Origin: Bacillota bacterium
Lineage (GTDB): Bacteria; Bacillota; Clostridia; Saccharofermentanales; Fastidiosipilaceae
Assembly (NCBI GenBank): GCA_030057555.1
Contig: JASGUU010000044.1
Span: forward strand, 124,001-188,000
DNA length: 64,000 nucleotides
Direction of reading: 5' to 3'
In this document: positions 11,159 to 18,371 of the stretch, one piece after another
Position numbering within the stretch: position 1 is the first letter of the stretch
Layout of the letters: each line of letters begins with the position of its first letter
Position numbers and translations under genes: made by a program
The notes under the pieces: model-generated
Told to the model about the DNA's origin: nothing
The model's input: only the letters and a program-made list of their open reading frames with translations
Database searches by the model: none

Positions 11159-13546
11159 TCATTCACCCTTGAGGGGCAGTGCCTCGATCTTCCAGATGTC
11201 ACGGACGTAGTCCTGGACGGTGCGATCCGAGCTGAAGCGTCCGCTCGAAGTAATGTTGATCCAGCATTTGCGCGCCCGGCCCAGACGGTCACGGTAGTCC
11301 TCGGCCATGCGGTCACGGACTTTGCGATAGTCGTCGAAGTCACCGAGCACATAGTAGGTGTCCGGAGGCTGCCAGGAGGACCCGGTCAGCAGGCTGGCAA
11401 CGAGGTCATTGAACATGCTCGAGCCATGGTCGGAGAGCAGGCCGTGGGTCAGCGCATCGACGACGCGCTTGAGGCCGGGAATGTGGTTGTACTGCCAGTT
11501 GGGGTTGTAGTAGGCGCGGGTGGCGGGCAGATCCTCGACGCGGACGCCGAAGATGTAGGCGTTTTCGAAGCCGACCTCTTCGACGATCTCGACGTTCGCA
11601 CCGTCATAGGTGCCGAGCGTCAGGGCGCCGTTCATCATCAGCTTCATGTTGCCGGTTCCGGAGGCCTCCATGCCCGCCGTGGAGATCTGCTGCGAGATGT
11701 CGGCGGCCGGGATGATGCGCTCGGCGTTGGAGACATTGTAGTTGGGGACGAAGACAACCTTCATCTTGTCACCGATCTCGGGATCGTTATTGACCAGTTT
11801 GGCGATCTCGTTGATGGCCTTGATCACGGCCTTCGCACGCATGTAGCCGGGTGCGGCTTTGGCACCAAAAATGAAGACGCGCGGCACGACATCGAGCGTC
11901 GGATCGTCCTTGATCCGGAAATAGAGGTCGAGGATGTAGAAGGCATTCAGGATCTGGCGCTTGTACTCGTGCAGGCGCTTGATCTGAACATCGAAGATCG
12001 CTTCGGGGTTGATCCTGATCCCCATGTTCTCCTCGACCCAGTCGGCGAAGGCGCGCTTGTTATGGTCCTTGATCTCGAGGCAGCGCCTGAGGATCGCCTC
12101 GTCGTCGGCGAGCGGCTTCAGGGTGGCAAGCTGGTCGAGATCGGTCACCCATTCCTCCGAACCCGTCAGCTCCGTGATCAGTCCGGCGAGCTTGGGATTG
12201 CAGACGCGGAGCCAGCGGCGCGGCGTCACGCCGTTGGTTTTGTTGCTGAAGCGCTCAGGCCAGATTTCATACCAGTCACGCAGGGTGTCGCGCTTGATGA
12301 TGTCCGTGTGCAGTGCCGCCACACCGTTAATCGACATCGCGGCATAGCAGGCCATCCAGGCCATCCGCACCTGTCCCGACCCGATCGGCGCCATGTAGTC
12401 GATGCGGTCCTGGCGCAGGCCCCGGCGCGACATTTCATCACGGAAACGGCGGTCGATCCACTGGACGATTTCGAGAATACGCGGGAAGAGGAACTGGAAG
12501 ATCGAGAGGTCCCAGCGCTCCAGAGCCTCGGCGAGGATGGTGTGGTTGGTATAGGCAAAGCACTGTGTCGTCACCGCCCAGGCCTGGTCCATGGACATGC
12601 CGTTCTCGTCGACCAGAATGCGCATCAGCTCCGGAATCGCAATGACCGGGTGGGTGTCGTTCAGCTGGAAGACGTTGTACTCCGCGAAGCGCGAGAGATC
12701 ATCGCCATGCATTTCCTTGAAATTGCGGATGACGAGCTTCAGCGTGGCGGAGACGAAGAAATACTGCTGCCGCACCCTGAGCACCTTCCCGTCATAGGAG
12801 GTGTCGTTGGGATAGAGCACCCGCCAGATGTCCTCGACGCGGTTGCGCTGTGTCACCGCATCGTCGAAGCGCTGCGAGTTGAACAGGTTGAAGTCGAAAT
12901 CTTCGGCAGGATCCGCACGCCAGAGCCGGAGCGTGTTGACATTATCCGTTCCATAGCCGGTGATGGGCATGTCAAAGGGCGTGGCGAAGACCGTCATGTC
13001 GGAATAGTAGACCGGTACCTTGAGGTCGTCGCGGCGGACGAGGAAGGGATAGCCGTCCTCCATCCAGCTGTCCGGATGCTCCTTCTGGAAGCCGTTGTCG
13101 AAGGTCTGCTTAAACAGGCCGTAGCGATAGAGCAGGCCGTAGCCCATGACGGGATAGTTCATGGACGCAGCACTGTCGAGGAAGCAGGCCGCCAGGCGAC
13201 CGAGGCCGCCGTTGCCGAGTCCCGCGTCATACTCCTCTTCTAGAATGACATCGAGATCGCGGCCGTATTCCGCCATCACTTCCTTTACCGTGTCATAGAG
13301 ATCCAGATTGATGAGATTGTTGAGCGTTGCCCGGCCCATCAGAAACTCGGCGGAGAGATAATGCTGCGTGCGCACAGGGCGATAAAGCTCACGGGTCTTT
13401 TCCCAGTTTTCGGCGATCGCCTCCACGATAACATCCGAGAGGGCCGTCCAGTAGCTGCGGTTCGTCGCATGCTCCGGCATGCGGCCGGCCTCGGCACGGA
13501 TATGCGATTCAAGCGAGCGGCGAATATTTTCTTTGGTTACGTACAT
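11159..13546 (-). CDS. glgP: glycogen/alpha-glucan phosphorylase
   Basis: The enzyme releases glucose-1-phosphate from alpha-1,4-glucans using inorganic phosphate and pyridoxal phosphate; the product is handled by pgm. The 795-residue length is typical. The active-site segment EASGTGNMKLMMNGALT (near 630, with the PLP lysine) and the glycine loop EYDAGLGNGGLGRLAACF (near 105) are intact, as are YSAEFLMGR (near 63) and KRLHEYKRQ (near 525). GAGGTG precedes the ATG at 13546, and a TATAAT on the minus strand at 13588-13583 suggests the promoter. No other glycogen genes are adjacent, so storage glycogen versus maltodextrin as substrate is open. Confidence 0.96.
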   Translation of the reverse strand: MYVTKENIRRSLESHIRAEAGRMPEHATNRSYWTALSDVIVEAIAENWEKTRELYRPVRTQHYLSAEFLMGRATLNNLINLDLYDTVKEVMAEYGRDLDVILEEEYDAGLGNGGLGRLAACFLDSAASMNYPVMGYGLLYRYGLFKQTFDNGFQKEHPDSWMEDGYPFLVRRDDLKVPVYYSDMTVFATPFDMPITGYGTDNVNTLRLWRADPAEDFDFNLFNSQRFDDAVTQRNRVEDIWRVLYPNDTSYDGKVLRVRQQYFFVSATLKLVIRNFKEMHGDDLSRFAEYNVFQLNDTHPVIAIPELMRILVDENGMSMDQAWAVTTQCFAYTNHTILAEALERWDLSIFQFLFPRILEIVQWIDRRFRDEMSRRGLRQDRIDYMAPIGSGQVRMAWMACYAAMSINGVAALHTDIIKRDTLRDWYEIWPERFSNKTNGVTPRRWLRVCNPKLAGLITELTGSEEWVTDLDQLATLKPLADDEAILRRCLEIKDHNKRAFADWVEENMGIRINPEAIFDVQIKRLHEYKRQILNAFYILDLYFRIKDDPTLDVVPRVFIFGAKAAPGYMRAKAVIKAINEIAKLVNNDPEIGDKMKVVFVPNYNVSNAERIIPAADISQQISTAGMEASGTGNMKLMMNGALTLGTYDGANVEIVEEVGFENAYIFGVRVEDLPATRAYYNPNWQYNHIPGLKRVVDALTHGLLSDHGSSMFNDLVASLLTGSSWQPPDTYYVLGDFDDYRKVRDRMAEDYRDRLGRARKCWINITSSGRFSSDRTVQDYVRDIWKIEALPLKGE

Positions 13547-13925
13547 GGATTCACCTCATAGTCGTTGAAGAAACTAGGAACGATTATACCTGAAGCATCC
13601 GCCACCTCTACCGTATCGTGTGAAAAAGTACGCAAATAAGGGCTTTCGCCAGTTTGCCCGTCCATTTCAGGCAGCAAAACCAGTCGCCGCTTTACCGATA
13701 GGCCAGGCGGCTGAAAGGGAATGCGCGGGAGCCTGCTCTGCTGCTGCCGAAATGAGCCGTGTAGTAGTGGCTCATGGTACGCTCGTTACCGGTAACAGGG
13801 GTCTGCAGGCGAATGCCATCTGTTCGTCGTCCAGCAGAAAGGGGGCCCGTCAGGAATATCGGGAAGCTTGTGAGCATGCCTGGAGCACGGGTGGCAGGGG
13901 GAGAAAGCAGCTTGCGAACTTCTGA
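13547..13925. other. non-coding spacer upstream of glgP
   Basis: This contains the glgP leader and putative -10 (13583-13588). No coding signal, RNA gene or clear hairpin is recognised in the rest. It leads directly into the 71-bp repeat array. Confidence 0.4.
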
Positions 13926-14270
13926 TGGTCAAAACGAGGAGTAATCCAAATAGTGTTTTGGAAAACTCGCCATCCTGACCACAAAAGGGCGGTTTCTGGT
14001 CAAAACGAAGAGTAATCCAAAAAAAGATTTGGAAAACTCGCCATCCTGACCACAAGGGGCCGTTTCTGGTCAAAACGAGGAGTAATCCAAAAAAAGATTT
14101 GGAAAACTCGCCATCTTGACCACGAAGGGGCCATTTCTGGTCAAAACGAAGAGTAATCCAAAAAAAGATTTGGATTACTCGCTATCTTGACCACAAAGGG
14201 GCCATTTCTGGTCAAAACGAAGAGTAATCCAAAAAAAGATTTGGATTACTCGCTATCTTGACCACAAAGA
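13926..14270. repeat. five tandem copies of a 71-bp palindromic repeat, locus 1
   Basis: Unit starts are at 13926, 13997, 14067, 14138 and 14209, a 70-71 bp period. Each unit is a 56-bp imperfect palindrome plus a conserved 15-bp linker (ACAAAGGGGCCATTT-like). The outer arms are TGGTCAA and TTGACCA. The inner arms are GAGTAATCCAAA and TTTGGATTACTC around an A-rich loop, separated from the outer arms by an unpaired 5-6 nt segment. Units 1-3 carry GGAAAACTC in the right inner arm, giving a symmetric two-base mismatch; units 4-5 are perfectly paired. The same family, in the opposite orientation, occurs at 55974-56130. The array is A+T-richer than its surroundings. It encodes no protein and shows no T-run typical of terminators. 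Confidence 0.95.
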
Positions 14271-14596
14271 GGTGCGCGCTGCGTAACGACACGCCGCTAG
14301 ACGGGATTGCTTGAAGCTTACGGCATCAGAGCAACAGAACCTGGATTACTTTACAGCCTCCTTGAAAGTGCCAGGTCATGCCTGTCATCCTCGTCGCTCG
14401 CTATCCTATTCCTCTCACATTCACATTCCGGCCGTTTGTGAGGCTGGCCGCTACGCGGGCAATCGGAGAAGTGATCTTCCACATGCCTGCACGCAAGCTG
14501 CGCAGGCACTTCGGTGTTTCAGGTATTTAGGAAGGCTCGTAAAAGGTTTTGCTCGTCCCGACTGGTAAGACGTCCATCCGCCGCGGAAAAAAGCTC
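14271..14596. other. non-coding spacer between repeat array and tRNA promoter
   Basis: No gene, RNA or repeat unit is recognised. A short GGATTACT string at about 14343 echoes the core of the adjacent 71-bp repeat, but without the rest of the unit. Confidence 0.35.
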
Positions 14597-14625
14597 TTGC
14601 GTCCGCTTTGATGATGGTCTATAAT
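14597..14625 (+). promoter_or_regulatory. promoter of the tRNA(CAT)-tRNA-Tyr pair
   Basis: TTGCGT (14597-14602) and a consensus TATAAT (14620-14625) are 17 bp apart, about 55 bp before the first tRNA. Confidence 0.75.
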
Positions 14626-14679
14626 CGCGCTTGTTGTCGCAGAGGACTGGCCGTTCTCCGCGTTAGATGTAGGGTAGAT

Positions 14680-14756
14680 GGGCCTTTAGCTCAGTTGGTT
14701 AGAGCATCCGGCTCATAACCGGTCGGTCCCGGGTTCAAGTCCCTGAAGGCCCACCA
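14680..14756 (+). tRNA. tRNA with CAT anticodon (probably tRNA-Ile2, or elongator tRNA-Met)
   Basis: Acceptor arms GGGCCTT (14680-14686) and AAGGCCC (14746-14752) pair; the anticodon loop is CTCATAA, and discriminator A plus CCA are encoded. The 1-72 pair is G-C, which rules out the initiator. The start TTTAGCTCAGTTGGTTAGAGCA and the GGCTCATAACC anticodon arm resemble Firmicutes tRNA-Ile2, whose C34 is changed to lysidine by TilS to read AUA. Elongator Met cannot be excluded from sequence alone. Confidence 0.9.
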
Positions 14757-14787
14757 CATCTGACCCGCAACGCGGCACGATACTTCT

Positions 14788-14872
14788 GGGGGAGTACCCA
14801 AGTGGCCAAAGGGGGCAGACTGTAAATCTGTTGTCTACGACTTCGGTGGTTCAAATCCACTCTCCCCCACCA
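14788..14872 (+). tRNA. tRNA-Tyr (GTA)
   Basis: Acceptor arms GGGGGAG (14788-14794) and CTCCCCC (14862-14868) pair. The anticodon loop is CTGTAAA with GTA. A long variable arm (ACGACTTCGGT region) fits bacterial class II tRNA-Tyr. CCA is encoded. Confidence 0.95.
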
Positions 14873-14879
14873 TAAGAAT

Positions 14880-14917
14880 CCGGGCAGATGTTTGAGACAC
14901 TGCCCGGTTTTCTTTTG
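14880..14917 (+). terminator. rho-independent terminator after tRNA-Tyr
   Basis: CCGGGCAG (14880-14887) pairs with CTGCCCGG (14900-14907), followed by TTTTCTTTTG. Confidence 0.9.
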
Positions 14918-14979
14918 TTTACATTCAGTATCCTGTGTTAATCGTGAGCTTTTCAGAGATAAAAAGATCGCAAATGTGA

Positions 14980-15007
14980 TTGACAGGACAAAAAGCGATG
15001 CTATCAT
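14980..15007 (+). promoter_or_regulatory. promoter of the T-box/trpXYZ transcript
   Basis: A consensus TTGACA (14980-14985) and TATCAT (15002-15007) are spaced 16 bp, directly before the riboswitch. This sets transcription start near 15013. Confidence 0.8.
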
Positions 15008-15012
15008 AGGCC

Positions 15013-15289
15013 AGACGCCAAAGCGTTGATCGAGACGAGTAGAGCTGTTGTCGCCGCACAGAGAGTCGGGATGCTGGGAAACGATCGGCTGACAGTGGAT
15101 TCGAATGGACTCGGGAGCCTGCTGCCGAAGACCTCCGGTTTGTAAGCAGCGGCGGATTAACCGCCCGTTACCAGCGGTTATCGTATGTTGGTACGATGCT
15201 GAGCGGATCGCCGTGGCGATCAATTTGGGTGGCACCGCAGGAGAAGCATGCACTCCTGTCCCTTATAACCGGGACAGGAGTGTTTTTTT
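15013..15289 (+). promoter_or_regulatory. T-box riboswitch, tryptophan-specific
   Basis: The leader carries the invariant T-box AATTTGGGTGGCACCGC (15222-15238), the GAGTAGAGCTG/AGAGAGTCGGGATGCTGGGA elements of stem I, and a terminator hairpin at 15251-15289. The likely specifier codon is TGG (Trp) at 15106-15108 in the context GAATGGAC. The T-box variable base in TGGCACC is C, which pairs with discriminator G73 of tRNA-Trp, an independent match to the specifier. Uncharged tRNA-Trp is expected to stabilise the antiterminator and turn on trpXYZ, which starts 117 bp downstream. T-box control of trpXYZ transporters is established in other Firmicutes. Confidence 0.93.
15251..15289 (+). terminator. 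T-box attenuator terminator
   Basis: CACTCCTGTCCC (15251-15262) pairs perfectly with GGGACAGGAGTG (15271-15282) over an 8-nt loop, followed by seven T. It is the regulated terminator of the T-box leader. Confidence 0.95.
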
Positions 15290-15405
15290 ATGCTCCTGTT
15301 TCCGCAGCACCGCTACCTCGGCTGCAGACGCGAAAGCGCCGCCATCCGGCCTGATCAGCCGGACAGAACACAGAAATATACAGAAACATTTATCTGGAGG
15401 AAGAA

Positions 15406-16512
15406 ATGAAACGGAAGATTCGTTATGGCAGACTGCCGCAGTTTGCCCGTGCACTCGCACTCGCGCTCACGGCCTCTCTCCTGCTCGCGTCCTGCCAGCA
15501 GACAGCTGCGACGACCACCACACAGGAGAAAAGCAGCACAGATTCCGCTGCCACCACTGCCGCAGGCAAAAACACGGAAAACACGGAAAGCAAGGCCGCA
15601 CCCGCCGACGACGAAGTGAAGCGCATCGGCGTGGTCCAGTTCGCTCAGCACGCCTCGCTCGACAACTGCTATTACGGCCTGCTCGAGGGGCTGAAGGAAC
15701 ACGGCTACGTCGAAGGGGAAAATCTCGAAGTCGACTACCAGAACGCCAATGCCGATGGCGGACTCAACAACACCATCTGCCAGAACTTCGTCAGCCGTGG
15801 CTACGACCTCATCGTCGGCATCGCGACCCCGTCGGCGATGGCGGCCTACAACGCCGCCCGTGATGAGGACATCCCGGTGGTCTTCTCGGCGGTCACCGAT
15901 CCCATTGAGGCCCAGCTGCAGAACGCCGACGGCACAAATGTCAAGGGCGTCACCGGAACCAGTGACGTTCTGCCAATCGACGAGCAGCTGCAGATGATCC
16001 GCGCCTTCCAGCCCGACGCGAAAACACTCGGCATCCTCTACAGCACCAGCGAGACCAGCTCCATCGCCTCGGTCCGTCTCTATGAGGAGAAGGCCGCTGC
16101 TCACGGCTTCACGCTGGTTGCCGAGGGTGTCAGCGAATCCGCCAACGTCCCCGCTGCGGCGCTGAAAATCGTGAACGAAGTCGATGCCCTCACCAACATT
16201 CTCGATAACATGATCGTCCAGAACATGCCCGTCATCGTGGAGCGCGCCAAAGAAGCCGGCCTCCCCTACTACGGTTCCGAGGAAGAACAGGTCGCCCGCG
16301 GCTGCCTCGCCACCCAGGGGCTCGACTACCTCGCCCTGGGAGCCCAGACCGGCGCCATGGCCGCCAGGATCCTCAATGGCGAGGCCGCCGAGAGCATCCC
16401 GATCAGCCAGATTGAAAAGGCCAGCGGCTTCTACAACAGCACCGTGATGGCGGAACTCGGCCTCGAATTGCCGGCGGACTTCGCCGACATGAAGGATCTC
16501 GCGAAACCCTGA
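15406..16512 (+). CDS. trpX: tryptophan ABC transporter, substrate-binding lipoprotein
   Basis: This 368-residue lipoprotein of the ABC_sub_bind family (PF04392) has a signal peptide ending in the lipobox LLLASC with Cys30 as lipidation site. A Ser/Thr/Ala/Lys-rich linker (31-70) precedes the two-lobed periplasmic-binding fold beginning at RIGVVQFAQHASLDN. The GGAGGAAG site lies 5-6 bp before the ATG. It is the first gene of trpXYZ, and the Trp-specific T-box upstream is the main argument for tryptophan as ligand, since the protein family also includes other aromatic-compound binders. It would sit on the outer face of the cytoplasmic membrane. Confidence 0.9.
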   Translation: MKRKIRYGRLPQFARALALALTASLLLASCQQTAATTTTQEKSSTDSAATTAAGKNTENTESKAAPADDEVKRIGVVQFAQHASLDNCYYGLLEGLKEHGYVEGENLEVDYQNANADGGLNNTICQNFVSRGYDLIVGIATPSAMAAYNAARDEDIPVVFSAVTDPIEAQLQNADGTNVKGVTGTSDVLPIDEQLQMIRAFQPDAKTLGILYSTSETSSIASVRLYEEKAAAHGFTLVAEGVSESANVPAAALKIVNEVDALTNILDNMIVQNMPVIVERAKEAGLPYYGSEEEQVARGCLATQGLDYLALGAQTGAMAARILNGEAAESIPISQIEKASGFYNSTVMAELGLELPADFADMKDLAKP

Positions 16513-16514
16513 CC

Positions 16515-17426
16515 ATGGAACAGTTTGTACGTATTCTCATTGATATCGGCGAACAGGGACTGATCTTTTCCATCCTCGCACTCGGCCTGCTGATCAGCTA
16601 CCGCATCCTCAATACGCCCGATCTCACCGTCGACGGCAGCTTCCCGCTCGGAGCTGCCGTCAGCGCGGCTCTGCTGACCCGCGGCGCCAACCCCTGGCTA
16701 GCCCTCGGCGCCAGCCTGCTGGCCGGAGCCGTCGCCGGTCTCACGACCGGCCTGCTCAACGTCAAGCTGCGCATCACCGCCCTGCTCTCCGGCATCATCG
16801 TGATGACCATGCTCTATTCTCTGAATCTCGGCATCGCGGGAACGGCCAACGTCGGTCTCTTCAACAGCCGCAATCTTTTCAGCGAGGCGCCGGCCGACTG
16901 GATTCCCGCCCGCCTCGGCCCCTACCGCATCCGTACCATGGTTGTCGCCGCCATCATTGTCCTGGCGGTCAAGCTGCTGCTCGATCTCTATCTCGCGACG
17001 CGCTCGGGACTCCTGCTGCGGGCGACCGGCGACAACCAGCAGGTCACCGTCGCCCTCGGCCGTGATCCCGGGCTCGTGACCATCCTCGGTCTCACGCTCG
17101 CCAACAGTCTGGTCTCCCTGGCAGGTGGTCTGCTGGCCCAGCAGCAGGGCTTTTTTGAGATCTCGATGGGTACCGGACAGATGGTCAACGGCCTCGCCTC
17201 CGTCATCATCGGAACCGCCCTCTTCGGCCGTATCCGCCGTCTGCGCCTGACCACCGTCGCCATCTTCGGCTCCATTATCTTCAAGGGTCTGCTGACCATT
17301 GCCATCAACCTGGGTCTGAGCGCGAACTACATGCGCCTGATGCAGGGCCTGCTCTTCCTGATCATACTCGTCAGCTCGAATCTCAGTGACAAGGAGGCGC
17401 GCCATGCTACGGCTTCATCACGTTGA
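16515..17426 (+). CDS. trpY: tryptophan ABC transporter permease
   Basis: This 303-residue integral membrane protein of the branched-chain-type permease family (BPD_transp_2) has about eight hydrophobic segments, from GLIFSILALGLLISYRI (near 15) to LLFLIILVSS (near 280). The segments TPDLTVDGSFPLGAAVSAAL (near 34) and ATGDNQQVTVALGRDPG, the latter near the ATPase-coupling loop, are characteristic of the TrpY group. It begins 2 bp after trpX and overlaps trpZ by 23 bp. Confidence 0.9.
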   Translation: MEQFVRILIDIGEQGLIFSILALGLLISYRILNTPDLTVDGSFPLGAAVSAALLTRGANPWLALGASLLAGAVAGLTTGLLNVKLRITALLSGIIVMTMLYSLNLGIAGTANVGLFNSRNLFSEAPADWIPARLGPYRIRTMVVAAIIVLAVKLLLDLYLATRSGLLLRATGDNQQVTVALGRDPGLVTILGLTLANSLVSLAGGLLAQQQGFFEISMGTGQMVNGLASVIIGTALFGRIRRLRLTTVAIFGSIIFKGLLTIAINLGLSANYMRLMQGLLFLIILVSSNLSDKEARHATASSR

Positions 17427-18177
17427 CAAGGTTTATTTCGGCGGCACAGTCAACGAAAACTCCCTCTTTCGCGGCTTTGATCTCGAGGTTGAGAGAGGTT
17501 CCTTCGTCTCCATCGTAGGTTCGAACGGCTCCGGCAAAACCAGCCTTCTGAACCTCATCTGCGGCACCCTCGCTCCGGATGCCGGCCAGATCACGCTCGA
17601 CGGTCAGGACATCACCCGCTGGCCCGAGTACCGCCGCGCCCGGCGCATCAGCCGCGTCTTTCAGGATCCGGCGCTGGGCTCCTGCCAGAACCTCACGGTC
17701 TTTGAGAATCTCTCCCTGGCCGCCCGACGAACCCAGAGCTACAATCTCCGCCGCGGCGTCACGGAGCGCGACCGCGCCCGCTTCGGCGAACTGCTCGCCA
17801 GCCTCGACATGGGCCTCGAGCATCGCCTTGACCAGGTCACCGGCACTTTGTCGGGCGGTCAGCGCCAGGCCCTCGCCCTGCTGATGACGACCATGAACAC
17901 CCCCGACCTGCTGATCCTCGACGAACACACCGCCGCCCTCGACCCGAAGAGTTCGCAGCGCATCATGGCTCTGACCGACGAAATCATCAAGCGCCACCGG
18001 CTCACCACCCTGATGGTCACGCACAACCTGCGCTTTGCCCTCGAATATGGCGATCGCCTGCTGATGATGCACGAGGGACATCTGCTGCGCGACGACCGCG
18101 GCAGTGCAAAGGAGGCTCTGGTTCTCGACGATCTCCTTGATCAATTCAACCAAATCTCGATTGAATACGGGAACTAA
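17404..18177 (+). CDS. trpZ: tryptophan ABC transporter ATP-binding protein
   Basis: This 257-residue ABC ATPase energises TrpXY. It has Walker A GSNGSGKT (39-46), the Q-loop in RVFQDPALGS, signature LSGGQRQ (about 149-155), Walker B LLILDEHTAALDP (about 169) and the H-switch MVTHN. The ATG at 17404 was chosen because AAGGAGG lies ideally upstream of it, within the end of trpY; an in-frame ATG 18 bp earlier lacks such a site. Last gene of the operon. Confidence 0.93.
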   Translation: MLRLHHVDKVYFGGTVNENSLFRGFDLEVERGSFVSIVGSNGSGKTSLLNLICGTLAPDAGQITLDGQDITRWPEYRRARRISRVFQDPALGSCQNLTVFENLSLAARRTQSYNLRRGVTERDRARFGELLASLDMGLEHRLDQVTGTLSGGQRQALALLMTTMNTPDLLILDEHTAALDPKSSQRIMALTDEIIKRHRLTTLMVTHNLRFALEYGDRLLMMHEGHLLRDDRGSAKEALVLDDLLDQFNQISIEYGN

Positions 18178-18184
18178 ATTCGGC

Positions 18185-18213
18185 TTGCATTCATATCCGG
18201 CTTCGGCTATTAT
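18185..18213 (+). promoter_or_regulatory. promoter of tRNA-Leu
   Basis: TTGCAT (18185-18190) and TATTAT (18208-18213) with a 17-bp spacer, 12 bp before the tRNA 5' end. Confidence 0.75.
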
Positions 18214-18225
18214 GGCTTTCGCCAC

Positions 18226-18312
18226 GCGGGAATGGCGGAATTGGCAGACGCGCTAGTTTCAGGTACTAGTGATTGTACGATCATGCAGGTTCAAGTCCTG
18301 TTTCCCGCACCA
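18226..18312 (+). tRNA. tRNA-Leu (CAG)
   Basis: Acceptor arms GCGGGAA (18226-18232) and TTCCCGC (18302-18308) pair; the anticodon arm CTAGT-TTCAGGT-ACTAG presents CAG. A long variable arm and encoded CCA fit tRNA-Leu. Confidence 0.95.
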
Positions 18313-18314
18313 GC

Positions 18315-18353
18315 AGCGATCCGCCCTGAGTTCAGGCAGCGGATCGCTTTTTT
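18315..18353 (+). terminator. rho-independent terminator after tRNA-Leu
   Basis: AGCGATCCGC (18315-18324) pairs with GCGGATCGCT (18339-18348), followed by a run of T to 18353. The helicase gene starts only 18 bp later. Confidence 0.9.
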
Positions 18354-18371
18354 CATCTGGAAGGGAGGCCC

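Noticed and set aside
10808-13243. 811-codon open frame on the plus strand opposite glgP
   Set aside because: It is antisense to a fully conserved phosphorylase. Long antisense frames are expected in G+C-rich DNA with this codon bias, and the translation shows no family motifs.
13926-14270. CRISPR array
   Set aside because: The period is constant, but the linkers between palindromes are conserved rather than unique, and no cas genes are present.
14735-15253. Minus-strand open frame containing GRVDLNHRSRRQQIYSLPPLATWV
   Set aside because: Antisense of tRNA-Tyr and the T-box leader; another recurrent artefact.
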